Shown here: positions 1 to 7,082 of the stretch, one piece after another
How the letters are laid out: each line of letters begins with the position of its first letter
Position numbering within the stretch: the first letter of the stretch is position 1
Origin: Candidatus Eisenbergiella stercorigallinarum
GTDB lineage: Bacteria > Bacillota > Clostridia > Lachnospirales > Lachnospiraceae
Direction of reading: 5' to 3'
Length of the DNA stretch: 11,825 nucleotides
Assembly: GCA_019120525.1 (NCBI GenBank)
Contig: DWUW01000123.1
Coordinates: 1-11,825, forward strand
The notes under the pieces: model-generated
What the model was told of the DNA's origin: nothing
The model's input: the letters and a program-made list of their open reading frames with translations, nothing else
Database searches by the model: none
Made by a program: the position numbers and the translations under genes

Positions 1-677
1 AGCGGGACTATGTGGAAGCTTCCGTGGCAAGGACCACCCGCTGGCTTGCCAGATGCAAGGAGGAGATGAAGCGTCTGAACGGCCTGGAGGATACCATCAA
101 TAAGCACCAGCTTCTGTTCGGCATCAACCAGGGGGCAGTCTATACGGACATCCGGATCGAGCACGCGAAGCGGATCGCGGAGATGGAGCTGGACGGCTAT
201 GCCATCGGCGGACTTGCGGTGGGTGAGACCCATGAGGAGATGTATCATGTGCTGGACGAAACCGTGCCGTACCTGCCCGCGGACAAACCCACCTATCTGA
301 TGGGGGTGGGGACGCCGGCCAATATCCTGGAGGGCGTGGAGAGGGGCGTGGATTTCTTCGACTGCGTTTACCCCACGCGAAACGGGCGTCACGGCCATCT
401 GTATACGAATTACGGAAAGATCAATCTTTTCAACGCGAAGTATGAGCTGGATATGCGGCCCATTGAGGAGGGCTGCGGCTGTCCCGTCTGCCGCCGGTAC
501 TCCAGGGCCTACATCCGCCATCTTCTGAAGGCGAAGGAGATGCTCGGCATGCGTCTGTGCGTGCTCCATAACCTCTGGTTCTACAATACCATGATGGAGG
601 AGATCCGGGACGCGCTGGACGAAGGGCGCTTTGCGGCCTATAAAAAAGAAAAGCTTGCCCGGATGGCTGCGGGATAG
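1..677 (+). CDS. tgt: Queuine/preQ1 tRNA-guanine transglycosylase, C-terminal part
   Basis: Exchanges guanine 34 of tRNAs with GUN anticodons (Asp, Asn, His, Tyr) for the queuosine precursor preQ1; cytoplasmic. The reading frame is open from base 3 and the 5' part lies outside the window, so about 224 residues of a usual ~375 are present. The visible part holds the family's RTxxWLxRC segment near the start, a DCVYPTRNGRHG stretch whose Asp (360-362) matches the catalytic nucleophile of the family, and the zinc site CxCxxC with Cys codons at 474, 480 and 489 followed by the His of VLHN at 567. The gene upstream of yajC is tgt in many bacteria (queA-tgt-yajC-sec clusters). The TAG stop at 675-677 overlaps the first arm of its own terminator. 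Identification is firm; the end is intact. Confidence 0.96.
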   Translation, partial: RDYVEASVARTTRWLARCKEEMKRLNGLEDTINKHQLLFGINQGAVYTDIRIEHAKRIAEMELDGYAIGGLAVGETHEEMYHVLDETVPYLPADKPTYLMGVGTPANILEGVERGVDFFDCVYPTRNGRHGHLYTNYGKINLFNAKYELDMRPIEEGCGCPVCRRYSRAYIRHLLKAKEMLGMRLCVLHNLWFYNTMMEEIRDALDEGRFAAYKKEKLARMAAG

Positions 678-709
678 CCGGATTAGGGCTTGCATGATCG
701 GCTTTTTTT
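676..709 (+). terminator. Intrinsic terminator after tgt
   Basis: AGCCG (676-680) can pair with CGGCT (699-703), directly followed by a run of seven T (703-709). The stem is only 5 bp with an 18-base loop, so it is a modest terminator. The stem begins inside the tgt stop codon. Its loop contains the -35 box of the next promoter. Confidence 0.55.
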
Positions 710-718
710 GTGTATGAT
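690..718 (+). promoter_or_regulatory. Sigma-A type promoter for yajC
   Basis: TTGCAT (690-695), a 17-base spacer and TATGAT (713-718) make a good match to the vegetative consensus. A start near 725 would give a leader of about 50 bases before the yajC ATG. The spacer contains the T-run of the tgt terminator, so termination and re-initiation share the same DNA. Confidence 0.65.
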
Positions 719-774
719 TGTAGAGATATTGAATTTATGCCGCGCGGGCGGCGGTTTAGGAGGATTGGAAAAAA

Positions 775-1095
775 ATGGGAATTTTGGCGACTCAGACAAC
801 AGCGGCTGCAGGCACGGGCGGAATGATCGGCATGATCCTGGTCTATGTGGTGATCTTCGGTGCGTTCTTCTATTTTGTGATGTATCGTCCGCAGAAGAAG
901 GAGCAGAAGAAGATGAACGCCATGCTGTCTTCCCTGGAGATCGGGGACAGCGTTCTGACCAACAGCGGCTTTTACGGCGTGATTATCGATATCACGGATG
1001 ACACGGTCATTGTGGAGTTCGGCAACAACAAGAACTGCCGTATCCCCATGCAGAAGGCGGCGATCGCTCAGGTAGAAAAGCCGGACGCGGAATAA
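775..1095 (+). CDS. yajC: Preprotein translocase accessory subunit YajC
   Basis: Small single-pass inner-membrane protein that associates with SecDF and the SecYEG translocon. The 106-residue product has a short Ala/Thr/Gly N-terminus, one hydrophobic helix at about residues 16-37, then the family signature YRPQKKEQKK and a soluble domain with the pattern GDSVLTNSGFYGVI, as in YajC proteins (usually 85-115 aa). The start is fixed by AGGAGG at 758-763, 11 bases before ATG. It follows tgt as in many genomes, but secD/secF do not follow here; a strong terminator does. It has its own promoter, so it can be expressed as a monocistronic unit and by read-through from tgt. Confidence 0.93.
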   Translation: MGILATQTTAAAGTGGMIGMILVYVVIFGAFFYFVMYRPQKKEQKKMNAMLSSLEIGDSVLTNSGFYGVIIDITDDTVIVEFGNNKNCRIPMQKAAIAQVEKPDAE

Positions 1096-1155
1096 AGCGG
1101 ACAGAACTATTCGCTGCAGATATAGCAAAGATGAGTTTTATTACTGCAGGTTATT

Positions 1156-1191
1156 TCAGCCATATCGAACGGATATGGCTGATTTTGTTTT
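1156..1191 (+). terminator. Strong intrinsic terminator after yajC
   Basis: A perfect 11-bp stem: TCAGCCATATC (1156-1166) pairs with GATATGGCTGA (1172-1182) around the 5-base loop GAACG, followed by TTTTGTTTT (1183-1191). It separates yajC from the amino-acid operon. Confidence 0.92.
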
Positions 1192-1206
1192 CCCAGGGTC
1201 TTTTTT

Positions 1207-1236
1207 GTTGAAATTCAACATTCAATGGGCTATGAT
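1207..1236 (+). promoter_or_regulatory. Promoter of the leuB operon with inverted repeat over the -35
   Basis: TTGAAA (1208-1213), a 17-base spacer and TATGAT (1231-1236) form a near-consensus vegetative promoter. The -35 lies inside a perfect inverted repeat, GTTGAA-A-TTCAAC (1207-1219), and a further ATTCAA follows at 1220-1225. A repeat covering the -35 is where a repressor would bind, so it is a candidate operator; the regulator is not identifiable. A T-run (1201-1206) sits just upstream. Confidence 0.75.
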
Positions 1237-1390
1237 AGAAGGGATAATCGGAAGAATCATCCCTGTCTGACGGCTGGCCGGCGGATGGCGATGGAAAAGC
1301 TCCCGAAAAAGAATGAGAAGCGCGGGCGCGGCGTATGATGGAAAGACAGAAAACGGGACAGTCCGGAGGCGCTTCGGAACGGAGGAAACG
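1237..1390 (+). promoter_or_regulatory. leuB mRNA leader, about 150 bases, with hairpin beside the ribosome site
   Basis: From a predicted start near 1243 the transcript has an untranslated leader of about 148 bases. GGGAT (1241-1245) can pair with ATCCC (1259-1263) at its 5' end. A 7-bp hairpin with a single G-U pair, TCCGGAG (1362-1368) with CTTCGGA (1372-1378) and loop GCG, ends 2 bases before the GGAGG of leuB (1381-1385). No T-box conserved element, no terminator T-run and no leucine-rich leader peptide were found, so no known attenuation class can be assigned. Confidence 0.4.
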
Positions 1391-2497
1391 GTGAAGCTGA
1401 AGATTGGATGTATTTCCGGCGACGGGATCGGACCGGAGATCGTAGGAGAAGCGAGAAAGGTACTGGAAAGGATCGCTGTCAGATACGGGCATGAGATTTC
1501 CTGGACAGACATTCTGCTCGGAGGCGCGTCCATTGATGCGCACGGCGTGCCCCTGACGCCGGAGGCCGTGCAGGCGGCGAAAGAAAGCGACGCGGTGCTG
1601 ATGGGATCCATCGGCGGGGACGCGAACACCTCTCCCTGGTATCAGCTTCCGCCGGACCGGAGGCCGGAGGCGGGGCTTCTCGCCATCCGAAAGGAGCTGG
1701 GGCTGTTCGCCAACCTGCGGCCCGCGCTGCTTTACGAGGAGCTGGCGGACGCCTGCCCGTTAAAGAAGGAGACCAGCGAGGCGGGCTTTGACCTGCTGAT
1801 CATGAGAGAACTGACCGGCGGCCTGTATTTCGGGGCCAGGAAGACCACGGTGGAGAACGGTCTCCGCACGGCGGTGGATACGCTGGTCTACAATGAAAAC
1901 GAGATCCGCCGGATCGCCGTGAAAGCCTTTGACATCGCGCGCAAGCGCAGAGGAAAGGTGACCAGCGTGGACAAGGCGAACGTGCTGGATTCCTCCCGCC
2001 TGTGGAGAGCCGTGGTGAACGAGGTGGCCGCGGACTATCCGGATGTGGAGCTTTCCCATATGCTGGTTGACAACTGCGCCATGCAGCTGGTGAAGGATCC
2101 GGCCCAGTTCGATGTGATCCTGACCGAGAACATGTTCGGCGACATCCTTTCCGATGAGGCGAGCATGGTGACGGGCTCCATCGGCATGCTCGCGAGCGCC
2201 AGCCTGAACGATACGAAGTTCGGCCTGTATGAGCCCAGCCACGGGAGCGCGCCGGATATCGCGGGAAAGGACATCGCCAATCCCATCGCCACCATTTTGA
2301 GCGCGGCCATGATGCTCCGCTACAGCTTTGACCTGGATGAAGAAGCGGACGCCGTGGAAGGAGCGGTGAAGCAGGTGCTGAAGGAAGGCTTCCGGACCGC
2401 GGATATCATGCCGCAGAAGGACGCTACGGGAAGCGGCGCGGCGTGCAGGAAATGCTCCTGCAGCGAGATGGGAAGCCTGATCGCGGAACGGATATAA
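1391..2497 (+). CDS. leuB: 3-isopropylmalate dehydrogenase
   Basis: NAD-dependent oxidative decarboxylation of 3-isopropylmalate to 2-oxoisocaproate, the third step of leucine synthesis; cytoplasmic homodimer. The 368-residue product shows the family pattern: KIGCISGDGIGPE at the N-terminus, MGSIGG, RPEAGLLAIRKELGLFANLRP, MRELTGGLYFG, the substrate/metal segment KVTSVDKANVLDSSRLWR, and ENMFGDILSDEASMVTGSIG. The GTG at 1391 is chosen because GGAGG (1381-1385) lies 5 bases ahead and homologues begin with KLKIG; an in-frame ATG at 1313 would add 26 unrelated residues and has no ribosome site. First gene after the promoter; leuC and leuD, often adjacent to leuB, are not in the window. The C-terminus carries an unusual CRKCSC cluster just before the conserved EMGSLIAERI helix. 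Confidence 0.95.
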   Translation: MKLKIGCISGDGIGPEIVGEARKVLERIAVRYGHEISWTDILLGGASIDAHGVPLTPEAVQAAKESDAVLMGSIGGDANTSPWYQLPPDRRPEAGLLAIRKELGLFANLRPALLYEELADACPLKKETSEAGFDLLIMRELTGGLYFGARKTTVENGLRTAVDTLVYNENEIRRIAVKAFDIARKRRGKVTSVDKANVLDSSRLWRAVVNEVAADYPDVELSHMLVDNCAMQLVKDPAQFDVILTENMFGDILSDEASMVTGSIGMLASASLNDTKFGLYEPSHGSAPDIAGKDIANPIATILSAAMMLRYSFDLDEEADAVEGAVKQVLKEGFRTADIMPQKDATGSGAACRKCSCSEMGSLIAERI

Positions 2498-2541
2498 CGG
2501 CGCGGGAAGCGGCGCAGAGATAACGGCATCGAAGAAAGAAG

Positions 2542-2563
2542 GGATTCCTAAGAAGCGGAATCC
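2542..2563 (+). repeat. Inverted repeat in the leuB-ilvD gap
   Basis: GGATTCC (2542-2548) and GGAATCC (2557-2563) form a perfect 7-bp stem with an 8-base loop in the 100-base gap between leuB and ilvD. No T-run follows, so it is not an intrinsic terminator. It could affect mRNA processing or stability within the operon. The rest of the gap is purine-rich with no promoter that I can see. Confidence 0.5.
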
Positions 2564-2597
2564 GTCAGACATAGAAGCAAAGAAAGGAAGAACAGCG

Positions 2598-4262
2598 ATG
2601 AGAAGCGATTCAGTGAAAACAGGAGTACAGCAGGCTCCCCACAGAAGCCTGTTCAACGCGCTTGGCATCACCGAGGAGGAGAGGAACAGGCCTCTGATCG
2701 GAATCGTCAGCTCTTATAACGAGATCGTTCCGGGGCATATGAACCTGGACAAGATCGTGGAGGCGGTGAAGCTTGGCGTGGCCATGGCGGGAGGAACGCC
2801 GTTCGTGTTCCCGGCCATCGCGGTCTGCGACGGCATTGCCATGGGACATATCGGCATGAAATATTCCCTTGTGACCAGGGACCTGATCTGCGACAGCACG
2901 GAGTGCATGGCCATGGCCCACGGCTTCGACGGCCTGGTGATGATCCCCAACTGCGATAAGAACGTGCCCGGCCTTTTGATGGCCGCGGCAAGGGTGAACA
3001 TCCCCACCATCTTCGTTTCCGGAGGCCCCATGCTGGCCGGCCATGTGTGCGGACACAAGACCAGCCTTTCCTCCATGTTTGAGGCGGTGGGAAGCGTTGC
3101 CGCGGGGACCATGTCGATGGAGGAGCTGAATGAATATGAAGAAAAGGCCTGCCCCACCTGCGGCTCCTGCTCTGGCATGTATACGGCCAACTCCATGAAC
3201 TGCCTGACCGAGGCGCTGGGCATGGGCCTGAAGGGCAACGGCACCATTCCGGCGGTCTATTCCGAAAGGATCCGTCTGGCAAAGCACGCGGGCATGCAGA
3301 TCATGCAGCTGGTGGAAAAGAACATCCGTCCCAGGGATATCATGACGAAGGAAGCCTTCCTGAACGCCCTGACCATGGATATGGCGCTGGGCTGCTCCAC
3401 CAATTCCATGCTCCACCTTCCTGCCATCGCCCATGAGGCGGGCGTGGAGCTGAACATGGAGATCGCCAACGAGCTTTCCGCCAGGACGCCGAACCTTTGC
3501 CATCTGGCTCCGGCAGGCCCTACCTATATCGAGGATCTGAACGAGGCGGGCGGCGTGTATGCCGTGATGAACGAGCTGAATAAGAAGGGCCTTCTGTATA
3601 CGGACCTGATCACCGTGACCGGAAAGACGGTGGCGGAGAATATCGCGGGATGCGTGAACAAAAATCCCGAGGTCATCCGTCCCATTGACAATCCCTATTC
3701 CGAGACGGGCGGCATCGCGGTGCTGAAGGGCAACCTTGCTCCGGAGACCGCTGTGGTCAAGCGTTCCGCGGTCGCGCCGGAGATGATGGTGCATGAGGGA
3801 CCCGCCAGGGTATTCGACTGCGAGGAGGATGCCATCGCCGCGATCAAGGGCGGAAAGATCGTTCCCGGGGACGTGGTGGTGATCCGCTACGAGGGACCCA
3901 AGGGCGGCCCCGGCATGAGGGAGATGCTCAATCCCACCTCCGCCATCGCGGGCATGGGAATGGGCTCCACCGTGGCCCTGATCACGGACGGACGCTTCAG
4001 CGGTGCTTCCAGAGGAGCCTCCATCGGCCATGTGTGCCCGGAAGCCGCGCAGGGAGGCCCCATCGCCCTGGTGGAGGAAGGGGATATCATCAGCATCAAT
4101 ATCCCGGAAAACCGTCTGGATGTGAAGGTATCCGAGGAAGAGATGCAGAAGAGAAGAGAAAAATGGCAGCCCAGACAGCCCCGCGTGACCACAGGTTATC
4201 TGGCAAGATACGAGAAGATGGTGACGAGCGCGAACAGAGGAGCTGTTCTGGAGATCAAATAG
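2598..4262 (+). CDS. ilvD: Dihydroxyacid dehydratase
   Basis: Dehydrates 2,3-dihydroxyisovalerate and 2,3-dihydroxy-3-methylvalerate to the 2-oxo acids used for valine, leucine and isoleucine; a cytoplasmic Fe-S and Mg enzyme. The 554 residues match the family's usual length (550-620). Visible signatures are NCDKNVPG (Cys119), CPTCGSCSGMYTANSMNCLTE (Cys188 and Cys191), a Gly/Ser-rich GCSTNSMLHL region, and the C-terminal YEGPKGGPGMREML and LITDGRFSG motifs. The N-terminal motif reads NEIVPGH, with Gly where [2Fe-2S] dehydratases have the cluster Cys (TPCN); E. coli IlvD, a [4Fe-4S] oxygen-labile enzyme, also has VPGH. Ribosome site AAAGGAAG (2583-2590) precedes ATG by 7 bases. It lies 100 bases after leuB and 10 bases before ilvB, so is probably co-transcribed with both. 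Confidence 0.97.
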   Translation: MRSDSVKTGVQQAPHRSLFNALGITEEERNRPLIGIVSSYNEIVPGHMNLDKIVEAVKLGVAMAGGTPFVFPAIAVCDGIAMGHIGMKYSLVTRDLICDSTECMAMAHGFDGLVMIPNCDKNVPGLLMAAARVNIPTIFVSGGPMLAGHVCGHKTSLSSMFEAVGSVAAGTMSMEELNEYEEKACPTCGSCSGMYTANSMNCLTEALGMGLKGNGTIPAVYSERIRLAKHAGMQIMQLVEKNIRPRDIMTKEAFLNALTMDMALGCSTNSMLHLPAIAHEAGVELNMEIANELSARTPNLCHLAPAGPTYIEDLNEAGGVYAVMNELNKKGLLYTDLITVTGKTVAENIAGCVNKNPEVIRPIDNPYSETGGIAVLKGNLAPETAVVKRSAVAPEMMVHEGPARVFDCEEDAIAAIKGGKIVPGDVVVIRYEGPKGGPGMREMLNPTSAIAGMGMGSTVALITDGRFSGASRGASIGHVCPEAAQGGPIALVEEGDIISINIPENRLDVKVSEEEMQKRREKWQPRQPRVTTGYLARYEKMVTSANRGAVLEIK

Positions 4263-4272
4263 AAAGGCGCTG

Positions 4273-5976
4273 ATGTACATGCAGCTTACAGGAGCTGAGA
4301 TCATTGTGGAATGTCTGAAGGAGCAGGGGGTGGATACCGTTTTCGGCTATCCCGGCGGCACGATCCTGAATGTGTACGACGCGCTCTATCAGCATCAGAA
4401 CGAAATTTTCCATGTGCTGACCTCCCACGAGCAGGGGGCGGCGCATGCGGCGGACGGCTATGCCAGGGCGACCGGAAGGGTGGGCGTCTGCATGGCCACC
4501 AGCGGCCCCGGAGCCACCAACCTGGTCACGGGGATCGCTACCGCGTACATGGATTCCATCCCGGTGGTCGCGATCACGGCCAACGTGAATCTCCCCTCCC
4601 TGGGGAAGGATTCCTTCCAGGAGGTGGATATTGCCGGCGTGACCATGCCCATCACTAAGCACGGCTACATCGTAAAGGATGTGCGGATCCTGGCGGATAC
4701 CATCCGGAAGGCGTTTCAGATCGCCGCGTCAGGCCGCCCGGGACCGGTGCTGGTGGATGTGACCAAGGATGTGACGGCGGCGGTGTGCGAATACACCCCG
4801 GTGAAGCCGGAAAAGCCGCGGCATCAGAACCGTTTTACGGAAACGGAGCTGGAGGAAGCGCTGAAGCTCCTTCAGTCGGCAAAGAGGCCTTTTCTGTATG
4901 TGGGAGGCGGGGCCGTGCTTTCCGGCGCGTCGGAGCAGGTACGGGCCTTCGCGCGTCTTCTGGACGCCCCGGCCTGTGATTCCCTGATGGGAAAGGGAGC
5001 CTTTGACGGGACCGATCCCCGCTATACCGGAATGATCGGCATGCACGGGACCAAGGCCTCCAACCTGGGCGTGAGCGGCTGCGACCTCCTTGTGGCCCTG
5101 GGAGCCCGTTTTTCCGACCGGGTGGTGGGGAATGTGAAGACCTTCGCTTCCCGGGCAAAGATTCTTCATATCGACGTCGATGCGGCGGAGATCAACAAAA
5201 ACGTCCGCGCGGACGCGTCTCTTGTGGGGGATCTGAAGGATGTGCTCAACCTCCTGAACGAAAGGCTGCCGCAGCAGTCCCATGAAAAGTGGATGGCGCA
5301 TATCATGGAGCTGAAGGAGGAATATCCTCTTTCCTATGACAAGTCGCAGCTGAGCGGCCCCTATATCATAGAAGAGCTGGAACGCCTGACCCAGGGAAAG
5401 GCAGTGATCACCACGGATGTGGGCCAGCATCAGATGTGGACGGCCCAGTACTACCATTTCATCCAGCCAAGGACCTTCCTGTCCTCCGGGGGCCTGGGCA
5501 CCATGGGCTACGGCCTTGGGGCCTGCATCGGCGCGAAGATGGGACGGCCGGATAAGATCTGCGTGAACATCGCCGGAGACGGATGCTTCCGCATGAATAT
5601 GAACGAGCTGGCTACGGCCAGCCGGTATCAGATCCCCGTCATTCAGATCGTGTTCAACAACCACGTGCTGGGGATGGTGCGGCAGTGGCAGACTCTCTTT
5701 TACGGCCACAGATATTCCCAGACCGTGCTTTCCGACCGGGTGGATTTCTGCAAGGTGGCGGAAGGGCTGGGCTGCAGGGCCATCCGTGTGACGAAGAAGG
5801 AAGAAGTGGTTCCTGCGCTGAAAGAGGCCATCGCGGAGAACGGCCCCGTACTGATCGAGTGCGTGATCCCGGAGGATGACAAGGTATTCCCGATGGTGTC
5901 TCCCGGAGGTTCCATCAGCGAAGCGTTCGACGCGGCGGATCTGAAGAAAAGGGAAGAAGCCGGCGCGCAGCCATAG
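4273..5976 (+). CDS. ilvB: Acetohydroxyacid (acetolactate) synthase, catalytic subunit
   Basis: ThDP-dependent condensation of two pyruvates, or pyruvate with 2-oxobutyrate, opening branched-chain amino-acid synthesis. The 567-residue product has the N-terminal ThDP domain with VFGYPGGTILN and the catalytic Glu53 in SHEQGAAHAADGYAR, a central domain with RFSDRVVG (279-286; the RFDDR-type motif of anabolic, FAD-binding enzymes), and the C-terminal ThDP motif GDG (435-437) through NN (462-463), followed by GMVRQWQ. These favour the biosynthetic IlvB/IlvG type over the FAD-free catabolic AlsS type. GAAAGG (4262-4267) overlaps the ilvD stop; ATG 4273 is 5 bases on, and ATG 4279 (MQLTGAEI, the usual family start) is an equally good choice. 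No ilvN regulatory subunit follows; serC is next after 22 bases. Confidence 0.95.
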   Translation: MYMQLTGAEIIVECLKEQGVDTVFGYPGGTILNVYDALYQHQNEIFHVLTSHEQGAAHAADGYARATGRVGVCMATSGPGATNLVTGIATAYMDSIPVVAITANVNLPSLGKDSFQEVDIAGVTMPITKHGYIVKDVRILADTIRKAFQIAASGRPGPVLVDVTKDVTAAVCEYTPVKPEKPRHQNRFTETELEEALKLLQSAKRPFLYVGGGAVLSGASEQVRAFARLLDAPACDSLMGKGAFDGTDPRYTGMIGMHGTKASNLGVSGCDLLVALGARFSDRVVGNVKTFASRAKILHIDVDAAEINKNVRADASLVGDLKDVLNLLNERLPQQSHEKWMAHIMELKEEYPLSYDKSQLSGPYIIEELERLTQGKAVITTDVGQHQMWTAQYYHFIQPRTFLSSGGLGTMGYGLGACIGAKMGRPDKICVNIAGDGCFRMNMNELATASRYQIPVIQIVFNNHVLGMVRQWQTLFYGHRYSQTVLSDRVDFCKVAEGLGCRAIRVTKKEEVVPALKEAIAENGPVLIECVIPEDDKVFPMVSPGGSISEAFDAADLKKREEAGAQP

Positions 5977-5998
5977 AAACGATGAGGAGGAGAAAAAA

Positions 5999-7081
5999 GT
6001 GTCAAGAGTATATAATTTTTCCGCGGGCCCTGCGGTCCTGCCGGAGTCGGTATTAAAGGAAGCGGCGGATGAGATGCTGGACTACAGAGGCTGCGGCATG
6101 TCCGTGATGGAGATGAGCCACCGCTCCAAAACCTACCAGACGATCCTGGATGAGGCGGAGGCGGACCTGCGGGACCTGATCGGGATCCCGGACAATTATA
6201 AGGTGCTCTTCCTGCAGGGAGGAGCCAGCCAGCAGTTTGCCATGATCCCCATGAACCTGATGAAGAACCGGGTCGCCGACTATATCGTGACCGGGCAATG
6301 GGCGAAGAAGGCCTGGCAGGAGGCTTCCAAATACGGAACGGCGAACAAGATCGCCTCTTCGGAAGATCAGACCTTTTCCTACATCCCGGACTGCTCCGAC
6401 CTTCCTGTTTCGGAGAATGCGGATTATGTTTATATCTGCGAAAACAACACCATATACGGCACCAAGTTCAAAACCCTTCCCAACACGAAGGGAAAGCCCC
6501 TGGTGGCGGATGTGTCCTCCTGCTTCCTTTCCGAGCCCGTGGATATCACGAAATATGCCCTGATGTACGGCGGCGTACAGAAAAACATCGGCCCTGCCGG
6601 CGTGGTGATCGTGATCATCCGAGAGGATCTCATCACGGAGGATGTGCTTCCCGGCACGCCCACTATGCTCCAGTATAAGATCCACGCGGACGCGGGCTCC
6701 CTTTACAATACCCCGCCCGCGTACGGCATTTACATCTGCGGCAAGGTGTTCAAGTGGCTGAAGGGACTGGGCGGACTTTCCGCCATCCAGAAGGTGAACG
6801 AGGAGAAGGCGAAGCTTCTGTATGACTTCCTGGATGAAAGCAGCCTGTTCAAGGGCACGGTGCGCAGACAGGACCGTTCCCTGATGAACGTGCCGTTCGT
6901 TACGGGAAGCGACGAGCTGGACGCGAAGTTCGTAAAAGAGGCGAAGGAGCACGGCCTGGAAAACCTGAAGGGACACAGGAGCGTGGGAGGCATGCGCGCG
7001 AGCATTTACAACGCCATGCCGACAGAGGGCGTGCGCAGCCTTGTGGAGTTTATGAAAAAATTTGAAATGGAGAACAGATGA
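5999..7081 (+). CDS. serC: Phosphoserine aminotransferase
   Basis: PLP enzyme converting 3-phosphohydroxypyruvate and glutamate to phosphoserine and 2-oxoglutarate, second step of the phosphorylated serine route; it also acts in pyridoxal phosphate synthesis in bacteria with that pathway. The 360 residues fit the family length. Signatures: NFSAGPAVLP at the N-terminus, GMSVMEMSHRSK, FLQGGASQQFAMIPMNL, the PLP lysine Lys195 in GGVQKNIGPAG, and the C-terminal substrate segment HRSVGGMRASIYNAMP. The start is GTG at 5999 with a strong AGGAGG (5985-5990) 8 bases ahead. The ilvB stop is 22 bases upstream and serA begins 1 base after the serC stop, so the pair is tightly coupled. Confidence 0.97.
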   Translation: MSRVYNFSAGPAVLPESVLKEAADEMLDYRGCGMSVMEMSHRSKTYQTILDEAEADLRDLIGIPDNYKVLFLQGGASQQFAMIPMNLMKNRVADYIVTGQWAKKAWQEASKYGTANKIASSEDQTFSYIPDCSDLPVSENADYVYICENNTIYGTKFKTLPNTKGKPLVADVSSCFLSEPVDITKYALMYGGVQKNIGPAGVVIVIIREDLITEDVLPGTPTMLQYKIHADAGSLYNTPPAYGIYICGKVFKWLKGLGGLSAIQKVNEEKAKLLYDFLDESSLFKGTVRRQDRSLMNVPFVTGSDELDAKFVKEAKEHGLENLKGHRSVGGMRASIYNAMPTEGVRSLVEFMKKFEMENR

Positions 7082-7082
7082 C

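Noticed and set aside
1114..1149. Pair of CTGCAG sites downstream of yajC as an inverted repeat
   Set aside because: Each CTGCAG is palindromic on its own and the flanks do not extend the pairing; likely chance next to the real terminator at 1156-1191.
1285..1338. A 17-codon leader peptide ahead of leuB, as in leucine attenuation
   Set aside because: It holds one Leu and one Val codon only, has no ribosome site and no terminator follows it.
1313..1390. LeuB starting at the ATG at 1313 with a 26-residue extension
   Set aside because: There is no ribosome site before 1313, the extra residues do not resemble LeuB, and GTG 1391 has a well placed GGAGG and matches the family N-terminus.
1237..1390. 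T-box riboswitch in the leuB leader
   Set aside because: No conserved antiterminator core sequence or terminator with T-run was found, and 150 bases is short for a full T-box.
2610..4304. A 564-codon open frame on the minus strand across ilvD
   Set aside because: It mirrors ilvD almost completely, its product is rich in His, Gly and Arg with no recognisable motif, and it arises from the G/C-rich third positions of ilvD. The minus-strand frames opposite leuB, ilvB, serC, serA and glgB are the same kind of shadow.
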